From contig JH154313.1 of the NCBI GenBank assembly GCA_000226015.1, forward strand, positions 313,487 to 359,843: 46,357 nucleotides of DNA, in the 5' to 3' direction. The position numbers and the translations under genes were made by a program. Positions 12,852 through 24,392 of this stretch are shown piece after piece (positions within the stretch are counted from its first letter, which is position 1; the number at the start of each line of letters is the position of its first letter). The DNA is from Mnemiopsis leidyi (lineage: Eukaryota > Ctenophora > Tentaculata > Lobata > Bolinopsidae). The notes beneath the pieces are model-generated. The model was not told where the DNA came from. It did no database searches and saw only the letters and a list, made by a program, of their open reading frames with translations.

Positions 12852-14723
12852 ATGTCGTTACTTGTCTCACTATGGTGTGTGATGGTTCTTCAACAAACAA
12901 ACCAAAGTTCAGGTTGAGAGCATGGCTTTATTTCTTAATTTTATGTGTTATACCTACTTTACTTTTCATAATGTTATATTTGACATCGTATCAATATATT
13001 ATTTCAAACAAATATAACAATATAGTTGCACAGTTAATTTACATGATACACAAATTTAAAAACATTTATAAATTGCGATTGCACTCGGCATTAGCTGTTG
13101 AAATAACTGCAAGTTATCACAGTTGGCTCTCGTCTTTTCCTTAACAGTAATTAACCTAGTCTCATAAACGATTTTATCGCACTATCACTGTTTAATTGGA
13201 GAATTTTGTTGAGTCGTCCAGCCATTGAATAGAAGACCACCGGCCTCTCGTCACGAGAGAGCGCACTGACTCACATTTCAGTGTAGCATTGCATATCGGC
13301 AGGTACCTGAACGATTTTAGGTACCTAGCACAATGATACTGTACACAATCAGACAAAGTGGCTCGCAACTCAATCATACCATGTACTTAAACGAATACTA
13401 CGAGATTTGTTTGACAAACGTCTGCCCCAAAATTTCATAGGCTTGTTACTAAAGTCTAGTGTTTTATAACTACTGCAAGATCCATGTGACAAACACGATC
13501 GTCTGCTCCAAACTTGTATAGTTTTGTTAGCACCTCATTCTTTTAGGTACCTACGTGCGGTTGCGCCCTTACAGGTAATGGCCACAAAATTTACAATTAA
13601 TGTGCATTGTGCATATACTGGACAGACCTTTTACAGTACGAGAAACAGTTATTTACCAATTCAGACTAAACGAAAGTACTGAAATTCAGAATCAATTTTC
13701 GGATTATCATTTGAAAAGGTCGAAAATGAAATAATGAAATTGGTGTCACTGTATTGAATTAGCGAATATATCGTCGAATGTCAAATCTAATCCTTTTTTC
13801 ACAGACAGTGAACTTGAGACGAAGAACTGGAGAAATTTCTCCAAGACAAATCCTCTCAACCTGGAAGTAGACATGGGAGAAGAAGAGACCTATCTAGTTA
13901 GGTTCCCTTGCAGAAACTACATCTGGTTAAAACTCATTCTGTACGGAGACGGAGACATTAACTCTCATGTGGAGTTGTTTCAGTATAACATGGAACATGG
14001 TAACATCTACTGCAACAAGGCTGGTGACCAAAGTTGGTTCAGAGGAGAGAGAACCGACTTCAGAATTAGAAAATCTTGGGAGTGTGAAGATGATGGAGAA
14101 AATATGATCTTAGAGTAAGATAATTGTATTAACACGCCATCATACAACAATTTTATGCAGAAGCATCGCCACATCTTTGCTACCCTATCCTAAAACGTCG
14201 TTTAATATACAAGAAGTACACAATAGGGTTATTTAAATTCTTAATTATCCTCTTCCAACAGAAGGGCGGATTTAAGGATTAAGTATCAAATGTGGCAAAG
14301 TGGGAGATTAGTTCCGGGCTCCGGCCTAAACTTATAATAGCCGACCGGCGCCAAGACAATACCAGGCGGCAGGCCTATAGCAGGCCGATACCAATCTCTC
14401 ATATTATCTCTCAGATGTGAATTGACATAGTCAAAATTAGGCTCAAATTAAAATTATGTCGAAATTTGCCAATTTTCAATCTCCATATCGGATTCATCTT
14501 TCATTAGCAGCAAGGAATAAACACAACACATTGATAATATAGCAAATCAAATCCAGGATTAAAAAGACTGCTCAGTATGTAAAGCTAAAGAACAGAGGAA
14601 ACGAACTGTACACTAAAGAATTCAACTCAAGTGACGGTAACTGTTACAAACAAACAAAGAGAATTACCACCCAAGTCTGGAACTATAGCGGTTTCCTATC
14701 TCTTTACCTGCTTTCGGAGAAAG
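12852..14723 (+). CDS. Short paralogue: signal peptide plus module X, no lectin domain
   Basis: Three exons are seen. 12852-12912 is a signal peptide exon (MSLLVSLWCVMVLQQTNQSS, donor G|GTTGAG). 13805-14114 and 14557-14723 are the two halves of module X. They are nearly identical to exons 3-4 of the upstream gene, including YLVRFPCRNYIWLKL and NIYCNKAGDQSWF, with the same lengths (310 and 167 bp) and the same phase-2 split. The join signal-peptide/module X is phase 1 and skips a lectin exon altogether, so the copy was either rearranged or lost it. The following introns are homologous to those of the neighbours but are broken by an insertion at 14776-15803, and no sushi exons follow before the next signal peptide at 17137. 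The 3' end is therefore unresolved: a secreted single-module protein, a gene with unseen exons, or a dying copy. The upstream region (about 12480-12850) resembles that before 17137. Confidence 0.6.
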
Positions 14724-14775
14724 GTTATTGTCGAATATCTTCAATAACTGCATATTTTCCATTTTGTTATAAATT

Positions 14776-15803
14776 TTCCCATCTCTAATACTTTTTTGCC
14801 GAAGGCAAAAAAGTAAAGTAGATGGTTTAAAGTGGTCGAATTTGGGAGGTGGGTAGGTAGGTAGATGGACGTGTCCGCTGTCCGGTGTCCGGTGTCACAA
14901 AGCAATTTAACTGATAGTGCAGTGCGCACCACCGTTACCATGCCTCCGCAAAGTTATTCTCAGCTGAATATATATTTGTAAGTTTATCACCGTTGCGCGG
15001 CGTACGTTTCACTATCAGAGTATTACTCCGAATTATTATGTTAATTTGATATTCAATTCTAATGCTTATCTGACATATCCATGGTTTTAAGTTTATGCGC
15101 AACTGTGGCCAATTATTTCATTCTTAAGTTTGCGATGTCACGATAATATTAATAGATTATGTGACACAATATGACGACACGCAAATTTAACAGTGTAGCG
15201 TTATCCTAATAATAAACACATCGCAATGGGCCGATTGAATCAGCTATCGTTATTACTTCACGAATCGCATACCTAATAAATCGCGCTCATATGCACCTGA
15301 TTTCACTTTCATTATCAATATGATATATAGTTATATGGTTATAGTTATATTTGACTAGATGTAATGCGAGAGCCGCATATCAGCCACTGTAACATGCAAG
15401 CTAATGACACTGAAACTTCCGGCAAAATTTACGCAAAAAATAGACCTAGTCAAACTATTTGACTGCACCGTCAAAATTATCCACATCCGTTGTTTTTAAT
15501 AGCTAAAATTTCACAGCCGGTTTTAAGTTTTCGAAACCGAAATCTAGTATAAATCAGCAGCAGCCATTATCATCAGACAAGTTGCAATAAAAAAGTTTCA
15601 CTTTCACGGCAAATATTTTCACTGTAGAGACTTCCATCAGCAGTCTTTGCGGCAGAATTTATTTTTACAACACATCTGCTGCTCAAATTCTATGCGCCTA
15701 GCACTAGCAAAGGGTAAATCGAAGGAGCCTCTTTAGAATTTGAGAGATGGAAATCTAGCGTCCGCCTGAGACGTAACTAATCTGGCGCAATTGTTGTTCA
15801 AAG
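14776..15803. mobile_element. About 1-kb non-coding insertion with a short palindromic end
   Basis: Comparison with the homologous introns after 9945 and 19218 shows extra DNA between about 14776 and 15803; the flanking intron sequence resumes at GAGAGAAAAATTAATG. The insert begins near TTTTTTGCCGAAGGCAAAAAA, a short palindrome, and includes GGGTAGGTAGGTAGATGGA and GTCCGGTGTCCGGTGTC. Related pieces occur at 11522-11592 and 36538-36600, so it is a dispersed repeat. No protein-coding capacity is visible. It is best viewed as a non-autonomous element of unknown class; exact ends and target duplication are uncertain. Confidence 0.6.
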
Positions 15804-17136
15804 GAAAATGGAGAGAAAAATTAATGAATCGAGTCTTTGTTTTTATGAGAAATACGTGTTTTATTCACGTTAGAAAACACAACAACAAGAACACCAGGCT
15901 ATACTAGTTGGTAGATAAAGTAACAAATATTGGGTATATGATATCAGGTCAAACTCTAGAGGTGCAGGCTACACGTAGTAGAAACTATGAACTCTATCAG
16001 CAGGGAATATTAGCTTAGGAACGTTTCATATGTACTTAAATCTTCCTCTGCACGGCTTGATAAAGCCGTGTTTTGACGTTATAATTTCCTTAACTCAGAT
16101 ATTGATATCAGACAATCTGTACAACATGTCATAATGAACTTAATTGAAACACCCAACTCCGAACCTTCCATCAACCGTTAAATTTTGTAATCATTGTCAG
16201 AATTTGTTGGTCCAGTAACTGAATCTTTTTCATTACTGTTAGTGTATTTTTGTAAAATGCCGAAACTTTGCTGGTCCAAATTAATAACTTCGCACACGGT
16301 ACGGTAGTTTTCAGTCTCCTATAAGTCTCTACTTATTAAGACTATATTATATATATATTTGATAAGACGAATATGGAACGATAAAGGGCTAACAATGTCA
16401 TTAAGGATTAAATAGCTGTGAAGTGGTCAGTAGAAAAGGTAATGAAAGGTTTAGTTGCTTATTATTTGTTGGTTACATTTCACATTAAAAGCTTTGTCGG
16501 CTACGATTATGGAGTATGGAATATTTTCTGAAATCTGATCATAACCACTAATTTTATTGTTTTAACAACAATGTGGACATCACGACCTACCATCCAAATC
16601 TAAATAGGTAGAAAACTAGAAAATAAATGCAACATATCTCTTAAAATACGGAACCAAACAATCATTTGTATTTCTTTCCATTTCACTATTTACAGCTTAT
16701 TTAATTCGTCAAAGAAAATTAGTAGAGGATAATTCTCATGTGGCATGCTGAAAAGAAATATATCATTCTGGAATCTTAGATATCAAATGATGGAAGTAGC
16801 TGAAGCTCTAGCTTTGAGTGGAACAAATGATATATTTACTGTTCACTGATGGTGAAAATATGATCCCATGAGTCGAGACTCAAATCTTTGTGGGGCCTGA
16901 GGGAGAACAAAAGGAAAAGAAATTCAGACTACTATGACGTGGACTAATAGGTACTTTATCTATTTCTTCTTTCTCTCTTTTTCCTTAGTTTATCATTTCT
17001 TCTAGTCAGATAGATCAAATTATGTACTAAACATGTGTTAACTGTACGTTTGTTGTAAAATTTTTCCCAGCTATAATTTGCTAACTTCCACACTCTTACA
17101 ATAGGATGAGTTCCCTGCCTAATTCTCCAACATAAG

Positions 17137-18142
17137 ATGCTGTTACTGGTTTTATTGACCTATTCTCTGTTCCCTCGACTAACAGCAACATACCAGAATG
17201 GAGGTTTGCTTGACAGTTTTGATTCTTAAACCTGTATCTTAACTATTTAATGAAGAAACCTTTCAGATCAACCACTCTGTGTAATCCTTACTTTGAAGGG
17301 TAGCCACTAGACGACTTGAAACTCTTTTTACCGCCAAATGATCTTAAAGGATAAAACGTTAAGTAATACCAAAACCCTAATCATATCCAATTAATTTCTC
17401 GCAGAGACCCAGAATCTGAGAGAAAGGATAAAAGGAGAGATTATTCCGATATCAGCAGAACAATCAAGAACAAAGTACAGTACAACAGGAGCAGAGAAAG
17501 CTATAGACGGAGACTTGTCAACCTGGTCTGATGCTTATCCGGAAAATTCAACTGGTAGAGCCTGGCTGAAAATAAGACTAGCTGAGGTTTCCTGTATTAG
17601 TCAAGTCATAGTTCGCAGGATTAACAGCCATGCAACACCAGATTTTGTGTGGAATTGCTCTGAGCAGGGGTGCAAATGTGTTGGCTATTATGGCTGGTGT
17701 CCGTATTATAACATGTCAGTAAGCAATGAGACTCAAGATGGTTATAGCATATCTGGTGCAAATCCACGTCAGTGCACAAGCGGGAATCTGGTTAACTTTG
17801 AAGTTGTTGAAAAGATTTGGGGAAAGGAGGTCGAAATGCGCTTTTGGGCAAGAGAGATCATCATAATTGGAAGTAAGTCCATACATGTGTTTTTGTGTGT
17901 GTCATAGGCGCAAAAAAGTTTTTTTTTACTGGTAGGACGATTTCAAAAATTTCGGCCAGAATTTTTTCTCGGTTGGAATCGATTTTCTGCAGCCATCCTT
18001 TTTTCAACTGAAACATCAATTTCTAACCGAAAAATTAGTTTCTATTAGAAAAATAACATCGATATGTAATCTGAAACAAACAACCCAAACATCATTTTCT
18101 GACCGAAACATCAGTTTCTAACAGACACTGTGTGTGTGTGTG

Positions 18143-18194
<52 letters not shown>

Positions 18195-20030
18195 NNNNNN
18201 NNNNNGTGTGTGTGTGTGTGTGTGCGTGTGTGTGTCTGTTTGTGTGTTTTCATTAACATTTTATCGAAAATTAACTTTTAGGCAGAGAGGCTGAGACGCA
18301 GAACTGGAGAAACTTCTCCACGACAAATCCTCTCAACCTGACAGTAGACATGAAAGAAGAAGAGACCTATCTAGTTAGGTTACCTTGCCATGACTTCATC
18401 TGGTTCAAACTCTTTCTGTGCGGAGACGGAGATAAGAACTCTCATGTGCAGTGGTATCAGGATAACGAGGCAAAATGGTAACATCTACTGCAACAAGGCT
18501 GGCGACCAAAGTTGGTATGGAGGAGAGACGACGGACTTCAACCTTAATAACTCTTGGGAGTGTGAAGATGATGGAGAAAACATGATCTTAGAGTAAGATA
18601 ATTGTATTAAAACGCACTTATAAGATAAATTAATGCTAGGCTGATTGCAGACTTGCAGAAGTATCGCCACATTTTTTCGACTCAATTCTAAAACGATATT
18701 TGACATACACGAAGAACACAATAGGGTTATCAAAATTCTTAATTATACACTTCCGTGCTAAAAAGGCGGATTTAAGGATTAAGTATCAAATGTGGCAAAT
18801 TGGAAGATTAGTTCCGGCCTATTCATACAGCCGACCGGCACCAAGACAATACCAGGCCTATACCAATCCTTCATTATCGCTTAAATGTGAATTGACATTA
18901 TAAAAGTTTAAATTTTCATAGTCAAAATTAGGCTCAAATTAAAATTATGTCGAAATATTCCAATTTCCAACCTCCATATTATATTTATCTTTCATTAGCA
19001 GCAATAAATAAACACAACGCATTGATAACTAACATAGCAAATCATCTCCAGGATTAAAAAGACACCTCAGTATGTAAAGCTAAAGAACAGAGGAAACGAA
19101 CTGTACACTAAAGAATTCGACTTAAGTGACGGGAACTGTTACAAACAAACAAAGAGAATTACTACCCAAGTCTGGAACTATAGCGGTTTCCTATCTCTTT
19201 ACCTGCTTTCGGAGAAAGGTTATTGTCGAATATTTTCAGTAACTGCATATTTTTCCATTTTGTCATATTTTTTAAAGAAGAATAGAGAGAAAAATTAATG
19301 TATCGTGTCTTTGTTTTCGCCTACGTTTCAATGAGTTTTCAATGTAATCATTATCCTAGGTACTGCTTTTATTCTGTTTCATAAGTAGAAGCATCTTTCA
19401 GGTCAACACTGCAGCACATTGAACTCAACACTTGATGACTACAATATGATAACTGATTCTCTCCTACCTGTAAATGATGGAACAAACATGATACTTTCTT
19501 GTAGTGCTGACTATGTAAACCTAGAAAACACAACTTCTACAGCAGAGTGTAGAAACGGAACTGTAGTTGCGACAAGTAAACTCCCCAATTGTGTAGGTAC
19601 GTTTAAAATAAAAAGTAGTGTAAATTTTGTAAAATTTTGTAAAATTTTGTAGAATTTTTTAGTAAGTAATAGCAAATAGGTCATTTACTAAAACATTTAA
19701 ACTCAAAAGTCTTTGAACAGATCATCACTCATTAGTCATTGCATCTGGGAATCAACAATATTAACATAATAACAGTGGTTATGAATGTGGTTTCAAGTGG
19801 GGAGGGGGCCTTTTTCAGGTGTTACAACTATCTACTTTCAGCTGAATGCAAGGAGGAAGATACTGGTTGGTGGAATGACGTCATCATGGCTAATCTAACA
19901 CTACCACTCCTTAACGGCCAGAAAGTAGAAATATCGGGATGTAGAAACACAGATCACATTCTTCTGGGAGAGCGTGTAGTTACGTGCAATGATGGAAAAT
20001 TGGAGCCAGATCCAAAGTGTACACAAAAAG
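17137..20030 (+). pseudogene. Third paralogue: signal peptide, FTP domain, module X (frameshifted), two sushi-like modules
   Basis: Exons match those of the gene at 8172 one for one: 17137-17203 (signal peptide MLLLVLLTYSLFPRLTA), 17405-17872 (FTP domain, exactly 468 bp as in the paralogue), 18282-18592 and 19052-19218 (module X), 19402-19596 and 19842-20030 (two sushi-like modules). The first module X exon is 311 bp instead of 310. An extra base in the GGCAAAATGG stretch near 18470-18476 shifts the frame and gives a stop at once, while the other frame continues the similarity. This is either a real disabling change or a sequencing error. All other exons and splice sites look intact. No linker or transmembrane exon is seen after 20030; the similarity to the first gene fades out near 20150, which marks the end of the duplicated block. 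Without the frameshift the gene would encode a protein ending soon after the second sushi-like module. Confidence 0.7.
18122..18238. repeat. (GT)n microsatellite with assembly gap
   Basis: A long GT run is interrupted by 11 Ns at 18195-18205. It lies in the intron between the FTP and module X exons of the third paralogue. The shorter GT run at 8890-8950 occupies the same intron of the first paralogue, so the tract predates the duplication and expanded in this copy. Its true length is unknown because of the gap. Confidence 0.97.
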
Positions 20031-21651
20031 GTCGGTCATATTTTTTCATTATAATATTACATGATTAAGGATCAAAATCAGATTTAAAATTGTAGCAAAG
20101 ACATTGAGTTAAAAACACATAGGGACTGTGTTTTTAACTCAAGTTTATTGATGGAAAATCCCCTAATTAGTACACGTATTATAGTTCAGATTTGCATGAC
20201 TATTGACTATGCTGTTATGACCAGTGTGTGTCAGGGGTGCGAATCACTCACGTCATGCCCGCAGTGGGGTGTGCCCAGTTCAACCCAAGGATATTGCACG
20301 ATCTCCGATGATTTTATCACTCTTTTAATGTTGGGAAAGTTGTAGTTAAACACATTCATAAGCACAAATAACTTCATTATATATTTACAAAAAGAATTAT
20401 GAAATTTGATGTTAAATCACCTTAATCATCACATGTCGCCCGCCGTTTTTATTAGGAAAGAAAACATATATAATAATTAGCCATGGTAAGTATTTTATCA
20501 CCAAAGTTCCAAGGTGGTATATAAGTTTTCAGACACAGCTGGCTCCAAGATCAAGTCGAATGAGTCAATCAGTCTGAGCCTAACTATTGACTAGAGCGTT
20601 AGCACAGGGTGATCATTTTGGTTAGGGTAAGTGCTTTACAAAACTTAGCTTTAAATCTTTAGCAGTAACTCATAAATATTTAGAGCTAATTGTTTTAACT
20701 CACGTAACTTTAAAGTTTTGATAAGTGCAACAGAACAGGTGCAAGCTAATACGGTTTTAACTGAATAATACTATTTTCAGGACTACCTCTGTAACCCTGG
20801 GTCAAAACTTCAGGCGTTTTCATGTAGAATTGAAGAGGACATTGGACTTGAGTGCTAAGATTACCTGTAGATTTGTTTAATAAGGTTCTGGCAACTTATG
20901 AAGTCTGTTAATCAAGTCGTAAGTTTGAATTATATGACAACCTGACAGCTGTGTCTGCTCAGAAAAACATCCAGCGGTTTTCATTTATTAATTAGAATTC
21001 TCAGTCTTCCTATCTCAGCTCAAAATATATGATGAGTTAAAGTTTATTTTTTCGAGGTTCGAAGCATCGTTTCGGAGAAACAGAAGATGTGCTACTACTT
21101 TAATCACGATTAACACATGTTTATCGAAAGCTTCTACTACAACAAACTCGTATCTACTATCTATATTTGTCTATTAACCACCTTCAAATAATTTACATAT
21201 ATCATTTACTTCAAATCTTTCTCATATTAAGGGAAGATTACATGAATTGAAATTGCATGACAATTTGTTTACTTACCAGTTACAAATAAATTGTTCAAAA
21301 CTCTATCAATTCCATATCCCAAAACAATTTGACTTTTCGAGTAAATTTGTATTTACAATTTTCAGAATCAACGAACCCGGAGTAATATTCGATCTGCAGA
21401 GTAAGGCGAGATCGAAAATAGTCTCCGACAAGCATTAATTGATTCCGCTTATTCGTTGTTAAAGAAAAGGCATGGATTAAATATGCGGAGGTAAGTATTT
21501 CGGATTTCCCACGCCCGTCATTTTGTTAGAATGAAAAGATTCAAGAGTGCAGGTAGTTCTTCTCAAGATTAAATAGGCATGAGAGACAGCTCTCGAAATG
21601 CTTAAAAAACTAGTTAGTGCTTCTTAAAAATTATAGATATTTCTTGTCCAG

Positions 21652-21830
21652 GACAGTGTAGCGACTTTAACTCAGCCTGGAAACACGTGATACGTGACGT
21701 CACACAGCCGATACAACACAACGAGTCTGTAAAGATAAAATGTAAACATCGATATGTTAACTTGGGAAATATCAGAATTAAACCTCGATCTTTAAACACG
21801 AGACTTTGTTACCTGAACTTGATTGTTGAA
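21652..21830 (+). pseudogene. Relic sushi-like exon of the module Y subfamily
   Basis: After a TTCTTGTCCAG acceptor the sequence reads GQCSDFNSAWKHVIRDVTQP and then IKCKHRYVNLG. This is almost identical to the sushi-like exons at 24205 and 27212. After about 21770 the similarity stops: the expected STCKDGTL...PDP.C half and the donor are missing. The exon therefore looks truncated, and no signal peptide or module Y exon is seen just upstream. Confidence 0.65.
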
Positions 21831-22189
21831 AGAGGGTCCGGACTCTTTTATATGATCAGTGTTAAACGTAGTTCATTTTTAATGAAAGCAATGACAATAC
21901 GTGATTGAACTTTTATTGGGATCATGTTTGTAATTATCGCCTTTTCGTATGGAAAACCACATGAATGACTTTTGATTTATCTTTCAAAGTATCAACCAAA
22001 GCATTTTACTTTTCAGTGCGTTTTACCTGACCAATTTTTTGAAACTTTTAAATGTCTCTGTCGAAAGTTTTTGGGTCATCAAATATCTTTCCACCCTGTA
22101 ACTATGGTAACTATGCAACTACAGGCAATAAAAAAATACTACCCACACGTGCAGTGGTCCAGCTTAATGAACCAACCCATCCAGCCATC

Positions 22190-22425
22190 AGTATTTGTAT
22201 TTTGTATTTGTTACACCTGTACCCAGGCTTTTGCAGCTGTACTGAAGGGGTACCTGGAAGATTCTAGATATGTTAACGAAGACGCTCCTCATTTAACCCT
22301 CAATAACGGTTTGCAGGTCATAAGGCTGATTCGTCTGAAGCAGATTGCATAGGCTAATGCCCTTAGCACACTCCTCTACGATTGGCGGATCTGGGAATCG
22401 AACCCCCAGCTAGTGACTTGGTCAG
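22190..22425 (-). mobile_element. tRNA-derived SINE, copy 1
   Basis: On the minus strand there is a B-box (GGGTTCGATTCCC; plus-strand 22393-22405), followed by a body shared with a second copy at 34925-35170. Shared blocks include ATTCTAGA, GCACAC...TCTA and CCTGGGTACAGGTGT. The tRNA-like head is shortened in this copy. It has the structure of a Pol III SINE and no coding capacity. Confidence 0.8.
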
Positions 22426-23161
22426 ATGATTCTTAAATTATGTACTAAGAGCCTACTGTGCTTCATTTTCAATGTGGATAAGGACAGACCTAAGTCCTAA
22501 CTGAGTAAGTGATGACTCCAACAATAAGTAGTGATCGTTGCAGTGAGGAGCTCGTTCTTTAATGGCTCATGAAACTTACGTTATAATTCAAGAGAAGACT
22601 TCAGCTTATCAACGTGGACACTTGAGTTCTAAAGGCTACAAATATGGGCTTCGGGGCAATTTACGACAAGCGGCGAGCACATGCACAGGAACTCCAGTTG
22701 CTTGGCGCTTAACGTGCTCCACAAGCTCAGTAAACGTTTCTATTTTTGGTTTTAATCTCCCAAATGGTTCAAGTTAATTAGCTTCCAGGTGGAAGAACTA
22801 CAGCTCGTTGTTTTTCGGTTCTCACCTCCGCTTGTTGATCGTGATATTCTTTCTAAAGTGAGGCTAGTTAATCAGTTGATAATTGCTTCTGTCAGTCCGA
22901 AAGTATAATGCAGGTGTCCACACTGTCCATTAACCGGGAATCAGAATGAAATTATTCTTCTATTTTGTCATTCTATTACGAGACCTTAGTCAAACTAGAT
23001 TTATAGAATCTAGATAGGTTAAAGGGCAATAAAAACGTTAGATCGTTGACTTTTCTTTTGGGAAGGTAGACGCTCTCTGATAATCTGACAGTGGAATGAT
23101 AAGTTTAACATGAAGAATTAATTAGTTGACAGCAAATAAAGGCGATAACAGCTAGATTGAC

Positions 23162-24392
23162 ATGACAACAGACATCAGGATGACCATTCAATGCGTCTTC
23201 TTCATGGTTGTGTTTCTGTTAGGGTTGCTTGTTCAAAGTAAGCAACAATTACCTTTAACGAATTTTGATGACAAACTCAAATTCTCCGATAAAACAGGTA
23301 CTTTAGTTCATCGAACAGGCGTTTCTTATCTAGAAAAATTGAGCTTTTCGGGCACAGAAAATTTCATTCTAAAATTTACTCTGCAGCAACAGAAGCCGCA
23401 GAAGCAACAGAACCTTACAAAGAAGCAGAACACGCAACTGAAGTCAACTTTACCACGTCCTGTTATCTGAAAGTCTTGTCCACCTCGACAACTTCTGAAA
23501 ACAGCTGGGACGGAGATGTGAGCTTCTTAGCGGGCGAGAAGGAGGTCTTTCTGATAGGACTGCACCCAGAATCAAAAGAATTGGCTGTAAGGAACGACTT
23601 GTTTAAAAGAGGTGACAATAGGTGGGGTTTTTGGTGGGTGAAAGTTGACTATCCTGACTTAGATGGAAAATTTAGGAGGGAATACATCTTTAGCTTCAAT
23701 GTCACCAAGCAGGCTCTCGTTCTCACGTGTGGAGGAGACGTTAGTACACAGGTGGATATACCCTGTTTTAATTTAAACTGGCCAATGCTAACCACTAACA
23801 ATGATTTAGTTGGTAACCACTTGCAACTTGTAAAGCTTACTCACGGGCAGTTTCCGATTAAACGACCTTGAACCGCTTTAATTGTGCCAGGCAACCGCTC
23901 ATTTCATTAATTTCCTGTATCATGCCTCACTAGATTAACATTATTTCCAGAAGATGATTGAGATACCATTCACTGAGCTTACTGACAATGTAAACGAGTT
24001 TTTAAACAGCATCAGTAAAGTATTTTTCCATCAAAAAGGAGACGAGGAATCCCAGCTGGATAGGAACAGAATCGAGTATTCAAAAATATGTAGCATTACA
24101 GGTGAATATTTTTGCTGTTCTTTTGATTTGCCGACCCAAAAAACGCATTATTCAAACATGGAAATGCTGATAATTTTTTCAAGTTTATTCCTTTCCTTTT
24201 CCAGGACAGTGTAGCGACTTCAACACGGCTTGGGAGCACGTGATACGTGACGTCACACAATCGATACAACACAACCAACTTGTACAAATAGAATGTAAAC
24301 AGCGATTTGTCAACTTGGGAGGAAAAACTTCGACTTGTAAAGACGGTACTTTGTTTCCAGATCCCTATTGTGTAAAAACAGGTAAGGGATAG
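23162..24392 (+). CDS. Secreted protein: signal peptide, module Y, one sushi-like module
   Basis: Exons: 23162-23237 (signal peptide, MTIQCVFFMVVFLLGLLVQ; ATGs at 23162 and 23180 are both possible starts; donor A|GTAAGC), 23387-23739 and 23951-24101 (module Y in two exons), 24205-24381 (sushi-like, GQCSDFNTAWEHVIRDVTQS to TSTCKDGTLFPDPYCVKT). Module Y contains SENSWDGDVSFLAGE, GLHPESKELAV and YIFSFNV, then LVLTCGG. I do not recognise it. Exon phases are 1, 0, 1. If the last exon is not spliced further, translation continues three codons and stops at 24390-24392, giving 255 aa with no membrane anchor. Otherwise more exons are needed that I do not see before the next signal peptide at 26142. 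A lysine/glutamate/alanine-rich linker precedes module Y. Function unknown; extracellular location is inferred from the signal peptide and cysteines. Confidence 0.68.
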
